Assembly: GCA_022842595.1 (NCBI GenBank)
Contig: JALHPF010000023.1
Coordinates: 1 to 64,000, forward strand
Length of the DNA stretch: 64,000 bases
Direction: 5' to 3'
Origin: Rubrivivax sp.
Lineage (GTDB): Bacteria > Pseudomonadota > Gammaproteobacteria > Burkholderiales > Burkholderiaceae_C
Positions within the stretch are counted from its first letter, which is position 1. Each line of letters opens with the position of its first letter. The notes under the pieces are model-generated. The model made no database searches. It saw only the letters and a program-made list of their open reading frames with translations, and was not told where the DNA came from. The position numbers and the translations under genes are program-made. Positions 32,580 to 42,155 of this stretch are shown here, piece by piece.

Positions 32580-33649
32580 GCGAGGGCAGGTGCGGTGGCG
32601 GACATCAACTGGCGCGCGGCCGCAGTCAGGGTGGCTTCGTTGCCGTCGGCCAGGGCCAGCGGCCCGGTTTGTCCGAACTGCTGGTAGTTGCGGGCGGTGG
32701 AACGGTCGTAGACGGGGTCGTAGTGGCGCAGCAGCAGTTCTTCCACGACCTCGGCCCAGCGGCCGGCGCGCGCCTGTGACTGCCAGTCGTCGATGACGAC
32801 ATTGCCCTGCACGGGGCGCAGCACGTCGAGCCTTTCGCAGAAGCTTTCGGGGTCGCCCAGGAAATGCGCGTAATCCTCCAGCAGGAAGGCCACGCGGGCC
32901 GACACCGGCATCTGCACTTCGGTGCAGGGCGACGCCCGCAGGCGTTCCAGCAGCGGTTCGGGCAGGCGCACGCGGCCGATGGTGCGGCTTTCGCTCTCCG
33001 CGAACACGGGGCGGTCGGCGCTGAAACCACGCAGTGCCTGCCAGACTGCGGTTTCGAAGCCCTTCTGGCTGGGTTGTGGCTGCCCCGGCAACGGCCCCAG
33101 CACCGACCCGCGGTGCGCCGCCAGGCCTTCGAGGTCGAGCACCTGCGCGCCTTCGGCGGCCAGTGCCTGCAACAGCCGGCTCTTGGCCGACCCGGTGCGG
33201 CCGCCGAGCACGTGAAACTGCAGGCCGGCCGGCAGCGTCTGCAGTTCGTCGAGCACGACACGGCGAAATTCGCGGTAGCCGCCTTCCAGCACCTGCACGG
33301 TGAAGCCGATGGCGCCCAGCACTGTGCCCAGCGAGCCCGAACGCTGGCCGCCGCGCCAGCAGTACACCAGCGGCTTCCAGCCCTGCGGCCGGTGCTGGGC
33401 CTCGCGTTCGATGTGGGCGGCGATGTTGCGTGCGGCAAGCACGGCGCCGCGCTTGCGTGCGTCGAAGGCCGAGACCTGCTTGTATTCGGTGCCGATCAGG
33501 GCCCGCTCGGCGTCGTTCAGGGTGGGCCAGTTGACGGCGCCGGGCAGGCGGTCCTCGGCGTATTCGCTTTCGCTGCGCGCGTCGATGACGGTGTCGAACT
33601 GCGACAGCCGGGCCACGGCGTCGTTGGCGGTGATCATGCGCATGGCCAT
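32576..33649 (-). CDS. mnmH: tRNA 2-selenouridine synthase
   Basis: 357 residues. An N-terminal rhodanese domain has the catalytic Cys97 in YCWRGGQRS, the same position as in E. coli SelU/YbbB. The C-terminal part carries a P-loop GGRTGSAKS (about 148-156) and ARVAFLLEDYAHFL. The enzyme exchanges sulfur for selenium at the wobble 2-thiouridine of tRNA-Lys, Glu and Gln, through a geranylated intermediate, using selenophosphate. It therefore implies a selD gene elsewhere; none is in the window. It lies 10 bases downstream of glnD and overlaps the DUF2189 gene by 4 bases. selU and ybbB are synonyms. Confidence 0.94.
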   Translation of the reverse strand: MAMRMITANDAVARLSQFDTVIDARSESEYAEDRLPGAVNWPTLNDAERALIGTEYKQVSAFDARKRGAVLAARNIAAHIEREAQHRPQGWKPLVYCWRGGQRSGSLGTVLGAIGFTVQVLEGGYREFRRVVLDELQTLPAGLQFHVLGGRTGSAKSRLLQALAAEGAQVLDLEGLAAHRGSVLGPLPGQPQPSQKGFETAVWQALRGFSADRPVFAESESRTIGRVRLPEPLLERLRASPCTEVQMPVSARVAFLLEDYAHFLGDPESFCERLDVLRPVQGNVVIDDWQSQARAGRWAEVVEELLLRHYDPVYDRSTARNYQQFGQTGPLALADGNEATLTAAARQLMSATAPALA

Positions 33650-33659
33650 GGTCTGGGCC

Positions 33660-36344
33660 TCAGTTGGCAGGTGCCGCGACGGCGTCGAGCAGTTCGCTCT
33701 CGATGCGCAGCTGCGCCTTGCTCTGCTGCAGCGCTGCGCCGTCGACGAGGAAGGTGTCCTCGACCCGTTCGCCCAGCGTGCTGACCTTGGCCAGCTGCAG
33801 GTTCACCTGGTAGCGCGCCAGCACACGAGCCACGTCGTAGAGCAGGCCGGACCGGTCGCTGGCCGACACCGTCAGCAGCCAGCGCTGCGCACGTTCGTCG
33901 GGGCTCAGAGACACGCGCGGTGTCACCGGGAAGCTCTTGACGCGGCGCGACACGCGGCGGCGCTGCGGCTCGGGCAGCGGGCCAACGCTCGCCAGCGCCA
34001 GCGTGGCCTGGGTCTCGACCAGCGAGATCAGGTCGCGGTAGGGCACGTCGCGCGCGTGCGAGGCATCGGCGAAGCCGCCGCCGACCAGGCTGACGACCTG
34101 GAAGGTGTCCAGCGCATAACCGGCGCGTGTGGTGTGGATCTTCGCGTCCTGGATGCTGAAGCCGGCGTTGTCGAAGTAGCCGCAGATGCGCGCGAACAGG
34201 TCGGGCCGGTCGGGCGCATACACCAGCACCTGCAGGCCGTCACCGACCGAAGATGGCCGGGCGCGCACGATCGGCACCTGAGACTGCACGTGGCGCCACA
34301 GTGAGCGCGCGTGCCAGGCGATCTCGGCGGCTTCATGGCGGGCAAAGTAGCTCACCTCGAGCGTCTTCCACAGGGGTTCTTCGGTGCCTGGCAGCGCCGA
34401 GTGCAGGGCCAGGTTCTGCCGCGCTTCCTGCTTGCGTGCCTCGATCTCGGCGTCCATGTTCGGCTGGGCGCCGCCGAGCGCGCGCAGCGTGTAGCGGTAC
34501 AGGTCCTCCAGCAGCTTGGCCTTCCAGGCGTTCCACACGCGCGGGCTGGTGCCGCGGATGTCGGCCACCGTCAGCAGGTACAGCGCCGTCAGCCGGCGCG
34601 GCGTGCCCACCAGCGCGGCGAAGCGGTGGATGACCTCGGGGTCGGACAGGTCTTCCTTCTGCGCGATGCGGCTCATCGTCAGATGCTGCAGCACCAGGAA
34701 TTCGATGAGCTGCGTGTCCTCGCGCGACAGGCCATGGTCGCGGCAGAAGCGCCGCGCATCGACCGCGCCCAGCTCGGAGTGGTCGCCACCCCGGCCTTTG
34801 GCCACGTCGTGGAAGATCGCCGCCACGTACAGCAGCCAGGGGGCGTCCCATTGCGCCGCGAGCTGGCTGCAGAACGGGTATTCGTGCGCATGCTCGGGGA
34901 TGAAGAAGCGGCGCATGTTGCGCACCACCATCAGGATGTGCTGGTCGACCGTGTAGACGTGAAACAGGTCGTGCTGCATGCGCCCGACGATGCGCCTGAA
35001 CACCCACAGGTAGCGGCCCAGCACGCTGGTCTGGTTCATCAGCCGCATCACATGGGTGGTGCCGCTCTTCTGGCGCAGGATGTCGAGGAAGAGCTCGCGG
35101 TTGATCGGGTCGCGGCGGAACTCGGCGCCCATCACGTTGCGTGCGTTGTACAGGGCCCGCAGCGTACGCGCCGAAAGGCCCGACAAGCCTGGCGTCTGCT
35201 GGTAGACGAGGAAGGTTTCCAGGATGGCGTGCGGGTTCGTCAGGTACAGGTCGTCGCTGGCCACTTCCAGCATGCCGGCCCGGTCGAAGAAGCGTGCGGT
35301 GATCGGCCGCATGGGCACGGTTTCGCTGTCGGTGACGCGTTCCTCGATGTTGAGCATGAGGATCTGGTTGAGCTGCGTCACTGCCTTGGCCGCCCAGTAG
35401 TAGCGGTGCATCAGCACTTCGCTGCTGCGTTGTTCCTTGGTGGCCTTGTAGCCGAAGCTTTCGGCCACGGCGGTCTGCAGGTCGAACACCAGCCGGTCTT
35501 CGCGCCGGCCGGCCACCGCGTGCAGGCGCGCGCGGATGAGCTTGAGCGTGCACTCGTGCTTGCCGAGCTGAGCGGCCTCGAACTTCGTGATCAGGCCCTT
35601 GCTGGCCAGCTCAGCCCAGGTGCGGCCGAGACCGGCGGCGCGCGCCACCCAGATCACCACCTGCAGGTCGCGCAGGCCGCCCGGGCTTTCCTTGCAATTG
35701 GGTTCGAGCGCGTAGGGCGTGCCTTCGTACTTGGTGTGGCGCTGGTGCATTTCCAGCGTCTTGGCGCGCAGGAAGGCGCGCGGGTCCATGGCGCTGGCCT
35801 GACTGTCCTGGAACTGCCTGAACAGGCGCGTCGAGCCACAGACCCGGCGGGCTTCGAGCAGCGCCGTCTGCACCGTCACGTCGCGCCGGGCTTCTTCGAG
35901 GCATTCGTCGACGCTGCGAACCGAAGAGCCGATTTCCAGCCCGATGTCCCAGCAGGCGGTGACGAAGTGCTCGATGGCATGGCGCAGCGCGTCGCCGGGC
36001 GTGCCCGGTGCACTGCGGTCGCCGCGCGGCTGCGCAGCGTGCTTGACCTCGGCGGGCAGCAGCACCAGCACGTCGATGTCCGAATGCGGGAACAGCTCGC
36101 CGCGGCCATAGCCGCCTGCCGCCACCAGGGCGGCGTTGGCGGGCATGTTCGCGTCGGCCCAGACCTGGGCGAGGGTGGTGTCCACATGCCGCATCAACCC
36201 GCGCAGCAGCCGCGTCAGGGCGGCGGAAGTCGGCCGGCTGTCGTTGAACTGGGCCAGCAATTCGGCCTTGCCCGAGCGGAAGCGCGCACGCAGCGCGGCC
36301 ACCGACCCGGGTGCCGCGCCGGCCGGCGGGAGCGGGGGGGTCAT
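33660..36344 (-). CDS. glnD: Bifunctional PII uridylyltransferase/uridylyl-removing enzyme
   Basis: 894 residues. Nucleotidyltransferase motif GGYGRGELFPHSDIDVLVLL (about 76-95) with G-x11-D-x-D; PII-uridylyltransferase helical domain (YALEPNCKESPGGLRDLQ); HD phosphohydrolase motif AIFHDVAKGRGGDHSELG (about 490-510); two C-terminal ACT domains, the first beginning near VLVYAPDRPDLFARICGYFD and the second near LTVSASDRSGLLYDVARVLA. It senses glutamine and (de)uridylylates PII proteins. The ATG at 36342-36344 has no clear Shine-Dalgarno site and lies 25 bases after the map stop, so translation may depend on coupling. A longer upstream reading would overlap map. Confidence 0.95.
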   Translation of the reverse strand: MTPPLPPAGAAPGSVAALRARFRSGKAELLAQFNDSRPTSAALTRLLRGLMRHVDTTLAQVWADANMPANAALVAAGGYGRGELFPHSDIDVLVLLPAEVKHAAQPRGDRSAPGTPGDALRHAIEHFVTACWDIGLEIGSSVRSVDECLEEARRDVTVQTALLEARRVCGSTRLFRQFQDSQASAMDPRAFLRAKTLEMHQRHTKYEGTPYALEPNCKESPGGLRDLQVVIWVARAAGLGRTWAELASKGLITKFEAAQLGKHECTLKLIRARLHAVAGRREDRLVFDLQTAVAESFGYKATKEQRSSEVLMHRYYWAAKAVTQLNQILMLNIEERVTDSETVPMRPITARFFDRAGMLEVASDDLYLTNPHAILETFLVYQQTPGLSGLSARTLRALYNARNVMGAEFRRDPINRELFLDILRQKSGTTHVMRLMNQTSVLGRYLWVFRRIVGRMQHDLFHVYTVDQHILMVVRNMRRFFIPEHAHEYPFCSQLAAQWDAPWLLYVAAIFHDVAKGRGGDHSELGAVDARRFCRDHGLSREDTQLIEFLVLQHLTMSRIAQKEDLSDPEVIHRFAALVGTPRRLTALYLLTVADIRGTSPRVWNAWKAKLLEDLYRYTLRALGGAQPNMDAEIEARKQEARQNLALHSALPGTEEPLWKTLEVSYFARHEAAEIAWHARSLWRHVQSQVPIVRARPSSVGDGLQVLVYAPDRPDLFARICGYFDNAGFSIQDAKIHTTRAGYALDTFQVVSLVGGGFADASHARDVPYRDLISLVETQATLALASVGPLPEPQRRRVSRRVKSFPVTPRVSLSPDERAQRWLLTVSASDRSGLLYDVARVLARYQVNLQLAKVSTLGERVEDTFLVDGAALQQSKAQLRIESELLDAVAAPAN

Positions 36345-36369
36345 GGGCGAAAGGATGGGCGCGGTCCGC

Positions 36370-37275
36370 TCAGGGTGAAGTGGCCAGCGCCGCATGGCTT
36401 GCCACGGGGGGCTGCAGCGTTGCCGCAGGGTGGCGGCCGACGCTGCCGCCGTACCCTGCGACGGCAAATTCCGGCGCGTCCGGGCTGCCGGCCGACACCG
36501 TGAGGACTTCGTAGCCGGTCTCCGTGACCAGCACGCTGTGTTCCCATTGCGCCGACAGCGAACGATCACGCGTCACGATGGTCCAGCCGTCATAGGGGCG
36601 GGCGCCCTTGCGGTCTTCCTTGATGTCGCGCTTGCCGGCGTTGATCATCGGCTCGATCGTGAAGATCATCCCCGGCTCGAGCGTTTCCAGAGTGCCCGGG
36701 CGGCCGTAGTGCAGCACCTGGGGTTCTTCGTGGAACTTGGCGCCGACACCATGTCCGCAGAACTCGCGAACGACGCTGAAACCGGCGTTTTCGGCGAAGG
36801 TCTGGATGGCGTGGCCGATGTCGCCCAGGCGCGCACCGGGCTTGACCTTGACGATGCCTTTCCACATGGCGTCGAAGGTGATCTGGCACAGGCGGCGCGC
36901 GGCGATGGTGCCTTCACCGACGATGTACATGCGGCTGTTGTCGCCATGCCAGCCGTTCTTGATGACGGTGACGTCGATGTTGACGACGTCGCCGTTCTTC
37001 AGCGGCCGGTCGTCGGGGATGCCATGGCAGACGACGTCGTTCAGGCTGGTGCACAAGGAAGCCGGGTAAGCCGGGTAGCCGGGCGGCTGGTAACCCAGGG
37101 TCGCCGGTATGCCGCGCTGCACCTCGACCATGTAGTCGTGCGCCAGGCGGTCGATTTCCTTGGTGGTGACACCGACCCGGACATGCGGCGTCAGCATGTC
37201 CAGCACTTCGGACGCCAGACGTCCTGCCAGGCGCATGCCTTCGATGTCGGCGGCGGTTTTGATGGAGATGGCCAT
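36370..37275 (-). CDS. map: Methionine aminopeptidase type I, with C-terminal extension
   Basis: 301 residues, about 35 longer than the E. coli enzyme (264). Metal ligands are seen in VNIDVTVIKNGWHGDNS (two Asp), FCGHGVGAKFHEEP (His), IFTIEPMI (Glu) and QWEHSVLVT (Glu). CHGIPDDRPL has the substrate-binding His. The C-terminal addition (SPDAPEFAVAGYGG, then Pro/Ala-rich) has no known domain. The enzyme removes initiator Met from new proteins. The common neighbour in many bacteria is rpsB-tsf; here it opens a run with glnD and mnmH. Its promoter has GATAAT 6 bases before the ATG, which suggests a leaderless mRNA. Confidence 0.95.
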   Translation of the reverse strand: MAISIKTAADIEGMRLAGRLASEVLDMLTPHVRVGVTTKEIDRLAHDYMVEVQRGIPATLGYQPPGYPAYPASLCTSLNDVVCHGIPDDRPLKNGDVVNIDVTVIKNGWHGDNSRMYIVGEGTIAARRLCQITFDAMWKGIVKVKPGARLGDIGHAIQTFAENAGFSVVREFCGHGVGAKFHEEPQVLHYGRPGTLETLEPGMIFTIEPMINAGKRDIKEDRKGARPYDGWTIVTRDRSLSAQWEHSVLVTETGYEVLTVSAGSPDAPEFAVAGYGGSVGRHPAATLQPPVASHAALATSP

Positions 37276-37281
37276 CCCGGC

Positions 37282-37305
37282 ATTATCCCACTCGGCCCCT
37301 AAAAT
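37282..37305. promoter_or_regulatory. Bidirectional promoter region of map and purL
   Basis: On the minus strand GATAAT (37287-37282) lies 6 bases before the map ATG. On the plus strand TAAAAT (37300-37305) lies 39 bases before the purL ATG. The two -10 candidates are only 12 bases apart, so polymerase bound for one gene would exclude the other. Clear -35 boxes are not seen for either. Confidence 0.4.
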
Positions 37306-37344
37306 CGCGGTTTGCCCTGAGCCGGGCCACCTGCAAAGCGTTCC

Positions 37345-40300
37345 ATGCCCCGTTCCATGCCCATTCCACCGGTTTCTTTCGAGGGCGGCAACGCACTCAG
37401 CGACTTTCGCGCCCGGGCATTGCTCGGCCAGCTGCAGGCCGCGTGTCCGCGCATCACGGGCGTGGCCGCCCGCCATGTGCACTGGGTGCAGACCCCCCAG
37501 CCGCTGGCGGCCGCCGAGCACGACCGTCTGGCCGCGCTGCTGAGCTACGGCGACGCCTACACCGGCCCGGCCGACGGCACGCTGGTGGTGGTGATGCCGC
37601 GCCTGGGCACCGTGTCGCCCTGGGCCAGCAAGGCCAGCGACATCGCCCGCAACTGTGGCCTGGTGGTGCGTCGGGTCGAACGCGTCACCGAATTCCGGCT
37701 GGCACTGAAGGGCGGCCTTTTCAGTGCCGCCAAGCCCTTGTCGCCCGATGAAAGCCAGGTCGTCGCCGCGCTGCTGCACGACCGCATGACCGAAAGCGTG
37801 GCCTTCGAACGCGAGGCCGCCGCGCAACTGTTCGTGCCGCAGCCGGCGCCGCCGCTGGTGCACGTGGACGTGCTCGGCCGCGGCCGCCAGGCGCTGCTCG
37901 AGGCCAACGTCGAATTCGGCCTGGCGCTGTCCGACGACGAGGTCGACTACCTCGAGGCCTCGTTCAGGACGCTCCAGCGCAACCCCAGCGACGTCGAGCT
38001 GATGATGTTCGCGCAAGCGAACAGCGAACACTGCCGCCACAAGATCTTCAACGCCAGTTTCAGCATCGACGGTGTGGCCATGCCGGACACGCTGTTCGGC
38101 ATGATCCGCCACACCGAGAAGACGAGCCCGCAGCACAGCGTGGTGGCCTACAGCGACAACGCCGCGGTGATGACGGGCAGCCCAGTGCTGCGCTGGGGCC
38201 CGAACGGCTTCACCAACGCGCCGCAGTACAGGGCGCGCGAAGCGACGGCCCATGTGCTGATGAAGGTGGAAACCCACAACCATCCCACCGCGATCAGCCC
38301 TTTCCCGGGCGCCAGCACCGGTGCCGGCGGCGAGATCCGCGACGAAGGTGCCACCGGGCGCGGTGCCAAGCCCAAAGCCGGCCTGACGGGCTTTTCCGTC
38401 AGCCATCTGCGCCTGCCCGGCCTGGACGAACCCTGGGAAGCCGGCGCCATCGGCAAGCCGGCGCACATTGCCAGCCCGCTGCAGATCATGACCGAAGGGC
38501 CGCTCGGAGGTGCCGCCTTCAACAACGAGTTCGGCCGCCCCAACCTGGGTGGCTATTTCCGCGTCTTCGAGCAGCAGGTGGCCGGCGTGATGCGCGGTTA
38601 TCACAAGCCCATCATGATCGCCGGCGGCCTGGGCCAGATCGACGCCACCCAGACGCACAAGCTGCCCTTCGGCGCCGGCACCCTGCTGGTGCAGCTGGGC
38701 GGGCCGGGCATGCGCATCGGCATGGGTGGCGGTGCCGCCAGTTCGATGGCCGCCGGCGCCAATACCGCGGCGCTGGACTTCGACAGCGTGCAGCGCGGCA
38801 ACCCCGAGATCCAGCGTCGCGCGCAGGAAGTCATCAACCACTGCTGGGCGCTCGGTGAACACAACCCGGTGCTGGCGATCCATGACGTCGGCGCCGGCGG
38901 CATCAGCAATGCATTCCCCGAACTGGTCGACGGCGCCGGGCAGGGCGCGCGTTTCGACCTTCGCCGTGTGCCGCTGGAAGAAAGCGGCCTGGCGCCGAAG
39001 GAAGCCTGGTGCAATGAAAGCCAGGAACGCTATGTGCTGGCCATCCACCCTGACCTGATGCCGCTGTTCGAGCAGATGTGCGCACGCGAGCGCTGCCCGT
39101 TTGCCGTGGTCGGCACGGCCACCAGCGACCGTGAGCTCATCCTGGAAGACGGCCCGGGTGGTGAGCGCGTGATCGACATGCCCATGGACGTGCTGCTGGG
39201 CAAGCCGCCGAAGACGCACCGCGACGCGCAGCGCGTGGCGCGCAGCGAAGCGCCGCTGGACCTGACCGGCGTGAAGCTGGACACCGTGGCGCTGGACGTG
39301 TTGCGCCACCCCACGGTGGCGAGCAAACGTTTCCTCGTCACGATCGGCGACCGCACGGTCGGCGGCATGAGCCACCGCGACCCGATGGTCGGCCCCTGGC
39401 AGGTGCCGGTGGCCGACTGTGCGGTGACCCTGGCCGACTACGCCGGCTTCCGCGGCGAGGCCATGGCGATGGGCGAACGCATGCCGCTGGCGGCGCTGGA
39501 CGGCCCGGCCAGCGGCCGCATGGCGGTGGCCGAGGCCATCACCAACCTGCTGGCTGCGCCCATCGAGCTGGACCGCGTGAAGCTCTCGGCCAACTGGATG
39601 GCGGCCTGCGGCGAGCCCGGCGAGGACGCAGCGCTGTACGACACCGTGCACGCCATCGGCATGGAACTGTGCCCGGCCCTGGGCATCGGCATCCCGGTCG
39701 GCAAGGACTCGCTGTCGATGCGCACGCGCTGGTCGGACGAAGGCGTGGCCAAGCAGGTGACGGCACCGGTGTCCCTGGTCATCACCGCCTTTGCCACGCT
39801 GACCGACGTGCGTGGAAGCTTGACACCGCAATTGCAGCCGGGCGACACGACCCTGGTCCTCATCGACCTGGGCCAGGGCAAGAAGCGCATGGGCGGCAGC
39901 ATGCTGGCGCAGGTGATGGGCCAGTTCGGGCACGAAGTACCGGACGTCGACGACGCCTCCCAGCTCAAGGCGCTGGTCGCCGCCATCAACACCCTGCGCG
40001 CGCAAGGCCGCATCCTGGCGTACCACGACCGCAGCGACGGCGGCCTCTGGGCCACCGTCTGCGAGATGGCCTTTGCCGGCCACCTGGGTGTCAGCCTGAA
40101 CGTCGACATCCTCGTCACCGAGGGCGACGGCATCGCCGACAGCCGCGCCGAGTATGGTGACTCGAAGAACTGGGCCACCCAGGTCAGCGAACGCCGCAAC
40201 GAACTGATGCTGCAGGCGCTGTTCAACGAGGAACTGGGCGTCGTCATCCAGGTGCCGACTGCCGTGCGCAACGAGGTCATCCAGACGCTGCGCGAGCATG

Positions 40301-41334
40301 GCCTGAGCCGCCATGCGCACTTCATCGGCAAGCCCAACGACCGCGCTGCGGTCGAGGTCTGGCGCGACACCAAGCTGCAGTTCGCCGCGCCGTTGCAGGC
40401 GCTGCAGCAGCAGTGGGACCAGGTCAGCTGGCGCATCGCGCAGCAGCGCGACAACCCGGCCTGCGCCGACGCCGAACACGCGGCGGCCGGCGACCCGGCC
40501 GACCCCGGCCTGCACCAGCATCTGAGCTTCGACCCGCAGGACGATGTCGCCGCCCCCTACCTGCACACCACGCGTCCGAAGATCGCCATCCTGCGCGAGC
40601 AGGGCGTCAATTCGCAGCTGGAGATGGCCTGGGTGATGGACCAGGCCGGCTTCGACACCTTCGACGTGCACATGTCCGACCTGCAGGCCGGCCGCGCGAA
40701 GCTGGCCGACTACCGCGGCCTCGTGGCCTGCGGCGGCTTCAGCTATGGCGACACGCTGGGCGCAGGTGAAGGCTGGGCGCGCAGCATCCTCTTCAACCCG
40801 GCGCTGGCCGAAGCCTTCGCCGCGTTCTTCAACCGCGCCGACAGCTTTGCGCTGGGCGTGTGCAACGGCTGCCAGATGCTGGCCGCACTCAGCCCCGTCA
40901 TCCCGGGCACGTCGGCCTGGCCGCGATTCACGCGCAACACCAGCCAGCAGTTCGAGGCGCGCTTGGCGATGGTGGAAGTGCTGGACAGCCCGAGCCTGTT
41001 CTTCCAGGGCATGGCCGGCAGCCGGCTGCCGATCGCCGTGGCCCATGGCGAAGGCCGTGCCGACTTCAGCCAGCGCGGCGATGCCGCAGCGGTGCACCGT
41101 GCCATGCGCTTCGTCGACAACAGCGGTGCCGCCACCGAGGCCTACCCGTTCAACCCCAACGGCAGCCCTGCCGGCTTGACGGCGGTCACCACCGCCGACG
41201 GCCGCGTCACGGCGCTGATGCCGCACCCCGAACGGGTGTTCCGCCAGCTGCAGATGAGCTGGTCCCCTGGCCGGCCCGAGGAGACGAGCCCATGGATGCG
41301 CATGTTCCGCAATGCCAGGAGATGGGCGCGATGA
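37345..41334 (+). CDS. purL: Phosphoribosylformylglycinamidine synthase (single-chain long form)
   Basis: 1329 residues, the long form found in proteobacteria. The N-terminal PurS-like part is followed by the linker, two AIRS-like ATP-binding halves (segments [20 protein letters not shown] and NQHCWALG-type regions), and a C-terminal glutamine amidotransferase with Cys1173 in GVCNGCQML and His1294/Glu1296 in PHPERVF. It converts FGAR to FGAM in step 4 of purine synthesis. The stop TGA overlaps the ATG of the next gene (41331), so the VOC-RidA fusion is translationally coupled. Divergent from map. Confidence 0.97.
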   Translation: MPRSMPIPPVSFEGGNALSDFRARALLGQLQAACPRITGVAARHVHWVQTPQPLAAAEHDRLAALLSYGDAYTGPADGTLVVVMPRLGTVSPWASKASDIARNCGLVVRRVERVTEFRLALKGGLFSAAKPLSPDESQVVAALLHDRMTESVAFEREAAAQLFVPQPAPPLVHVDVLGRGRQALLEANVEFGLALSDDEVDYLEASFRTLQRNPSDVELMMFAQANSEHCRHKIFNASFSIDGVAMPDTLFGMIRHTEKTSPQHSVVAYSDNAAVMTGSPVLRWGPNGFTNAPQYRAREATAHVLMKVETHNHPTAISPFPGASTGAGGEIRDEGATGRGAKPKAGLTGFSVSHLRLPGLDEPWEAGAIGKPAHIASPLQIMTEGPLGGAAFNNEFGRPNLGGYFRVFEQQVAGVMRGYHKPIMIAGGLGQIDATQTHKLPFGAGTLLVQLGGPGMRIGMGGGAASSMAAGANTAALDFDSVQRGNPEIQRRAQEVINHCWALGEHNPVLAIHDVGAGGISNAFPELVDGAGQGARFDLRRVPLEESGLAPKEAWCNESQERYVLAIHPDLMPLFEQMCARERCPFAVVGTATSDRELILEDGPGGERVIDMPMDVLLGKPPKTHRDAQRVARSEAPLDLTGVKLDTVALDVLRHPTVASKRFLVTIGDRTVGGMSHRDPMVGPWQVPVADCAVTLADYAGFRGEAMAMGERMPLAALDGPASGRMAVAEAITNLLAAPIELDRVKLSANWMAACGEPGEDAALYDTVHAIGMELCPALGIGIPVGKDSLSMRTRWSDEGVAKQVTAPVSLVITAFATLTDVRGSLTPQLQPGDTTLVLIDLGQGKKRMGGSMLAQVMGQFGHEVPDVDDASQLKALVAAINTLRAQGRILAYHDRSDGGLWATVCEMAFAGHLGVSLNVDILVTEGDGIADSRAEYGDSKNWATQVSERRNELMLQALFNEELGVVIQVPTAVRNEVIQTLREHGLSRHAHFIGKPNDRAAVEVWRDTKLQFAAPLQALQQQWDQVSWRIAQQRDNPACADAEHAAAGDPADPGLHQHLSFDPQDDVAAPYLHTTRPKIAILREQGVNSQLEMAWVMDQAGFDTFDVHMSDLQAGRAKLADYRGLVACGGFSYGDTLGAGEGWARSILFNPALAEAFAAFFNRADSFALGVCNGCQMLAALSPVIPGTSAWPRFTRNTSQQFEARLAMVEVLDSPSLFFQGMAGSRLPIAVAHGEGRADFSQRGDAAAVHRAMRFVDNSGAATEAYPFNPNGSPAGLTAVTTADGRVTALMPHPERVFRQLQMSWSPGRPEETSPWMRMFRNARRWAR

Positions 41335-42155
41335 CCAAGGATGCGATGAAGCCCCCGAGCGGCCTCACGGGCGCCGTGCTCTACGCCAAGGACATGGCGC
41401 GGGTCGCGGCGTTCTACGAACAGGTGTGCGGGCTGACGGCCGCGGGCGGCGACAAGACGCACGTGGCCTTGCAGGCCGCAGGCTCCCTGCTCGTGGTCCA
41501 TGCGATTGCGCGCGCCTATGCCAAGGACATCGTCATCACCCAGCCGCCGCAGCGGCGCGAGGACACGCCGATCAAGCCCGTCTTCGGCGTTCCCAGCCTG
41601 GCCGCTGCGCGCGCCTATGCCGCGGCGCTGGGCGGGGTGCTGGACCCGGTGGCGCGCGAATGGACCTACACCCGCCAGGGCAGCGCGCGCACGATGTGCG
41701 ACGGCCATGATCCCGAAGGCAATGTGTTCCAGTTGTGGCAGGCCGCGGGCGAAGTCGCGGAAGACCGCCAGCGCATCTCGTCAGGCTCGCGCTTCGAGGC
41801 CGACATCGGCTATTCGCGGGCCGTCGTGGCAGGCGACTGGGTCTTCGTTTCAGGCACCACCGGTTTCGACTACGCCGCCATGACGATCAGCGACGACGTC
41901 ACCCAGCAGGCCGCGCAATGCCTGCGCAACATCGAAGCAGCGCTGCAGCAGGCCGGGTCCGGCCTGGCCGACGTGGTGCGCGTGCATTACCTGCTGCCGC
42001 GTACCGAAGACTTCGAACCCTGCTGGCCGGTGCTGCGCGCCGCCTTCGCTGACGTGCGGCCAGCAGCGACCATGCTGCAAGCCGGCCTGGCCGACCCTCG
42101 CATGCGCATCGAGATCGAAGTCACGGCCCTGAAACGCCGTGCGGGCCATGCCTGA
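41331..42155 (+). CDS. Fusion protein: VOC (glyoxalase-like) domain plus RidA/YjgF-like domain
   Basis: 274 residues in one unbroken frame. Residues about 10-130 form a VOC domain: [29 protein letters not shown] and [15 protein letters not shown]. Residues about 145-272 form a RidA/YjgF domain: [20 protein letters not shown], then [20 protein letters not shown] and [12 protein letters not shown]. The catalytic Arg of enamine deaminases (the R of PARS in RidA) is replaced: this copy reads RPAATML. It therefore fits the Rid4-7 type, which lacks deaminase activity. The ATG lies in the purL stop (ATGA), and the next gene overlaps by 8 bases. The role is unknown; the context suggests purine or metabolite damage control (inference). 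Confidence 0.85.
   Translation: MTKDAMKPPSGLTGAVLYAKDMARVAAFYEQVCGLTAAGGDKTHVALQAAGSLLVVHAIARAYAKDIVITQPPQRREDTPIKPVFGVPSLAAARAYAAALGGVLDPVAREWTYTRQGSARTMCDGHDPEGNVFQLWQAAGEVAEDRQRISSGSRFEADIGYSRAVVAGDWVFVSGTTGFDYAAMTISDDVTQQAAQCLRNIEAALQQAGSGLADVVRVHYLLPRTEDFEPCWPVLRAAFADVRPAATMLQAGLADPRMRIEIEVTALKRRAGHA

Noticed and set aside
36370..41226. A very long minus-strand frame that runs from opposite purL into map
   Set aside because: Only the last 301 codons match a protein (Map). The rest is antisense to purL, and map has its own start at 37275.
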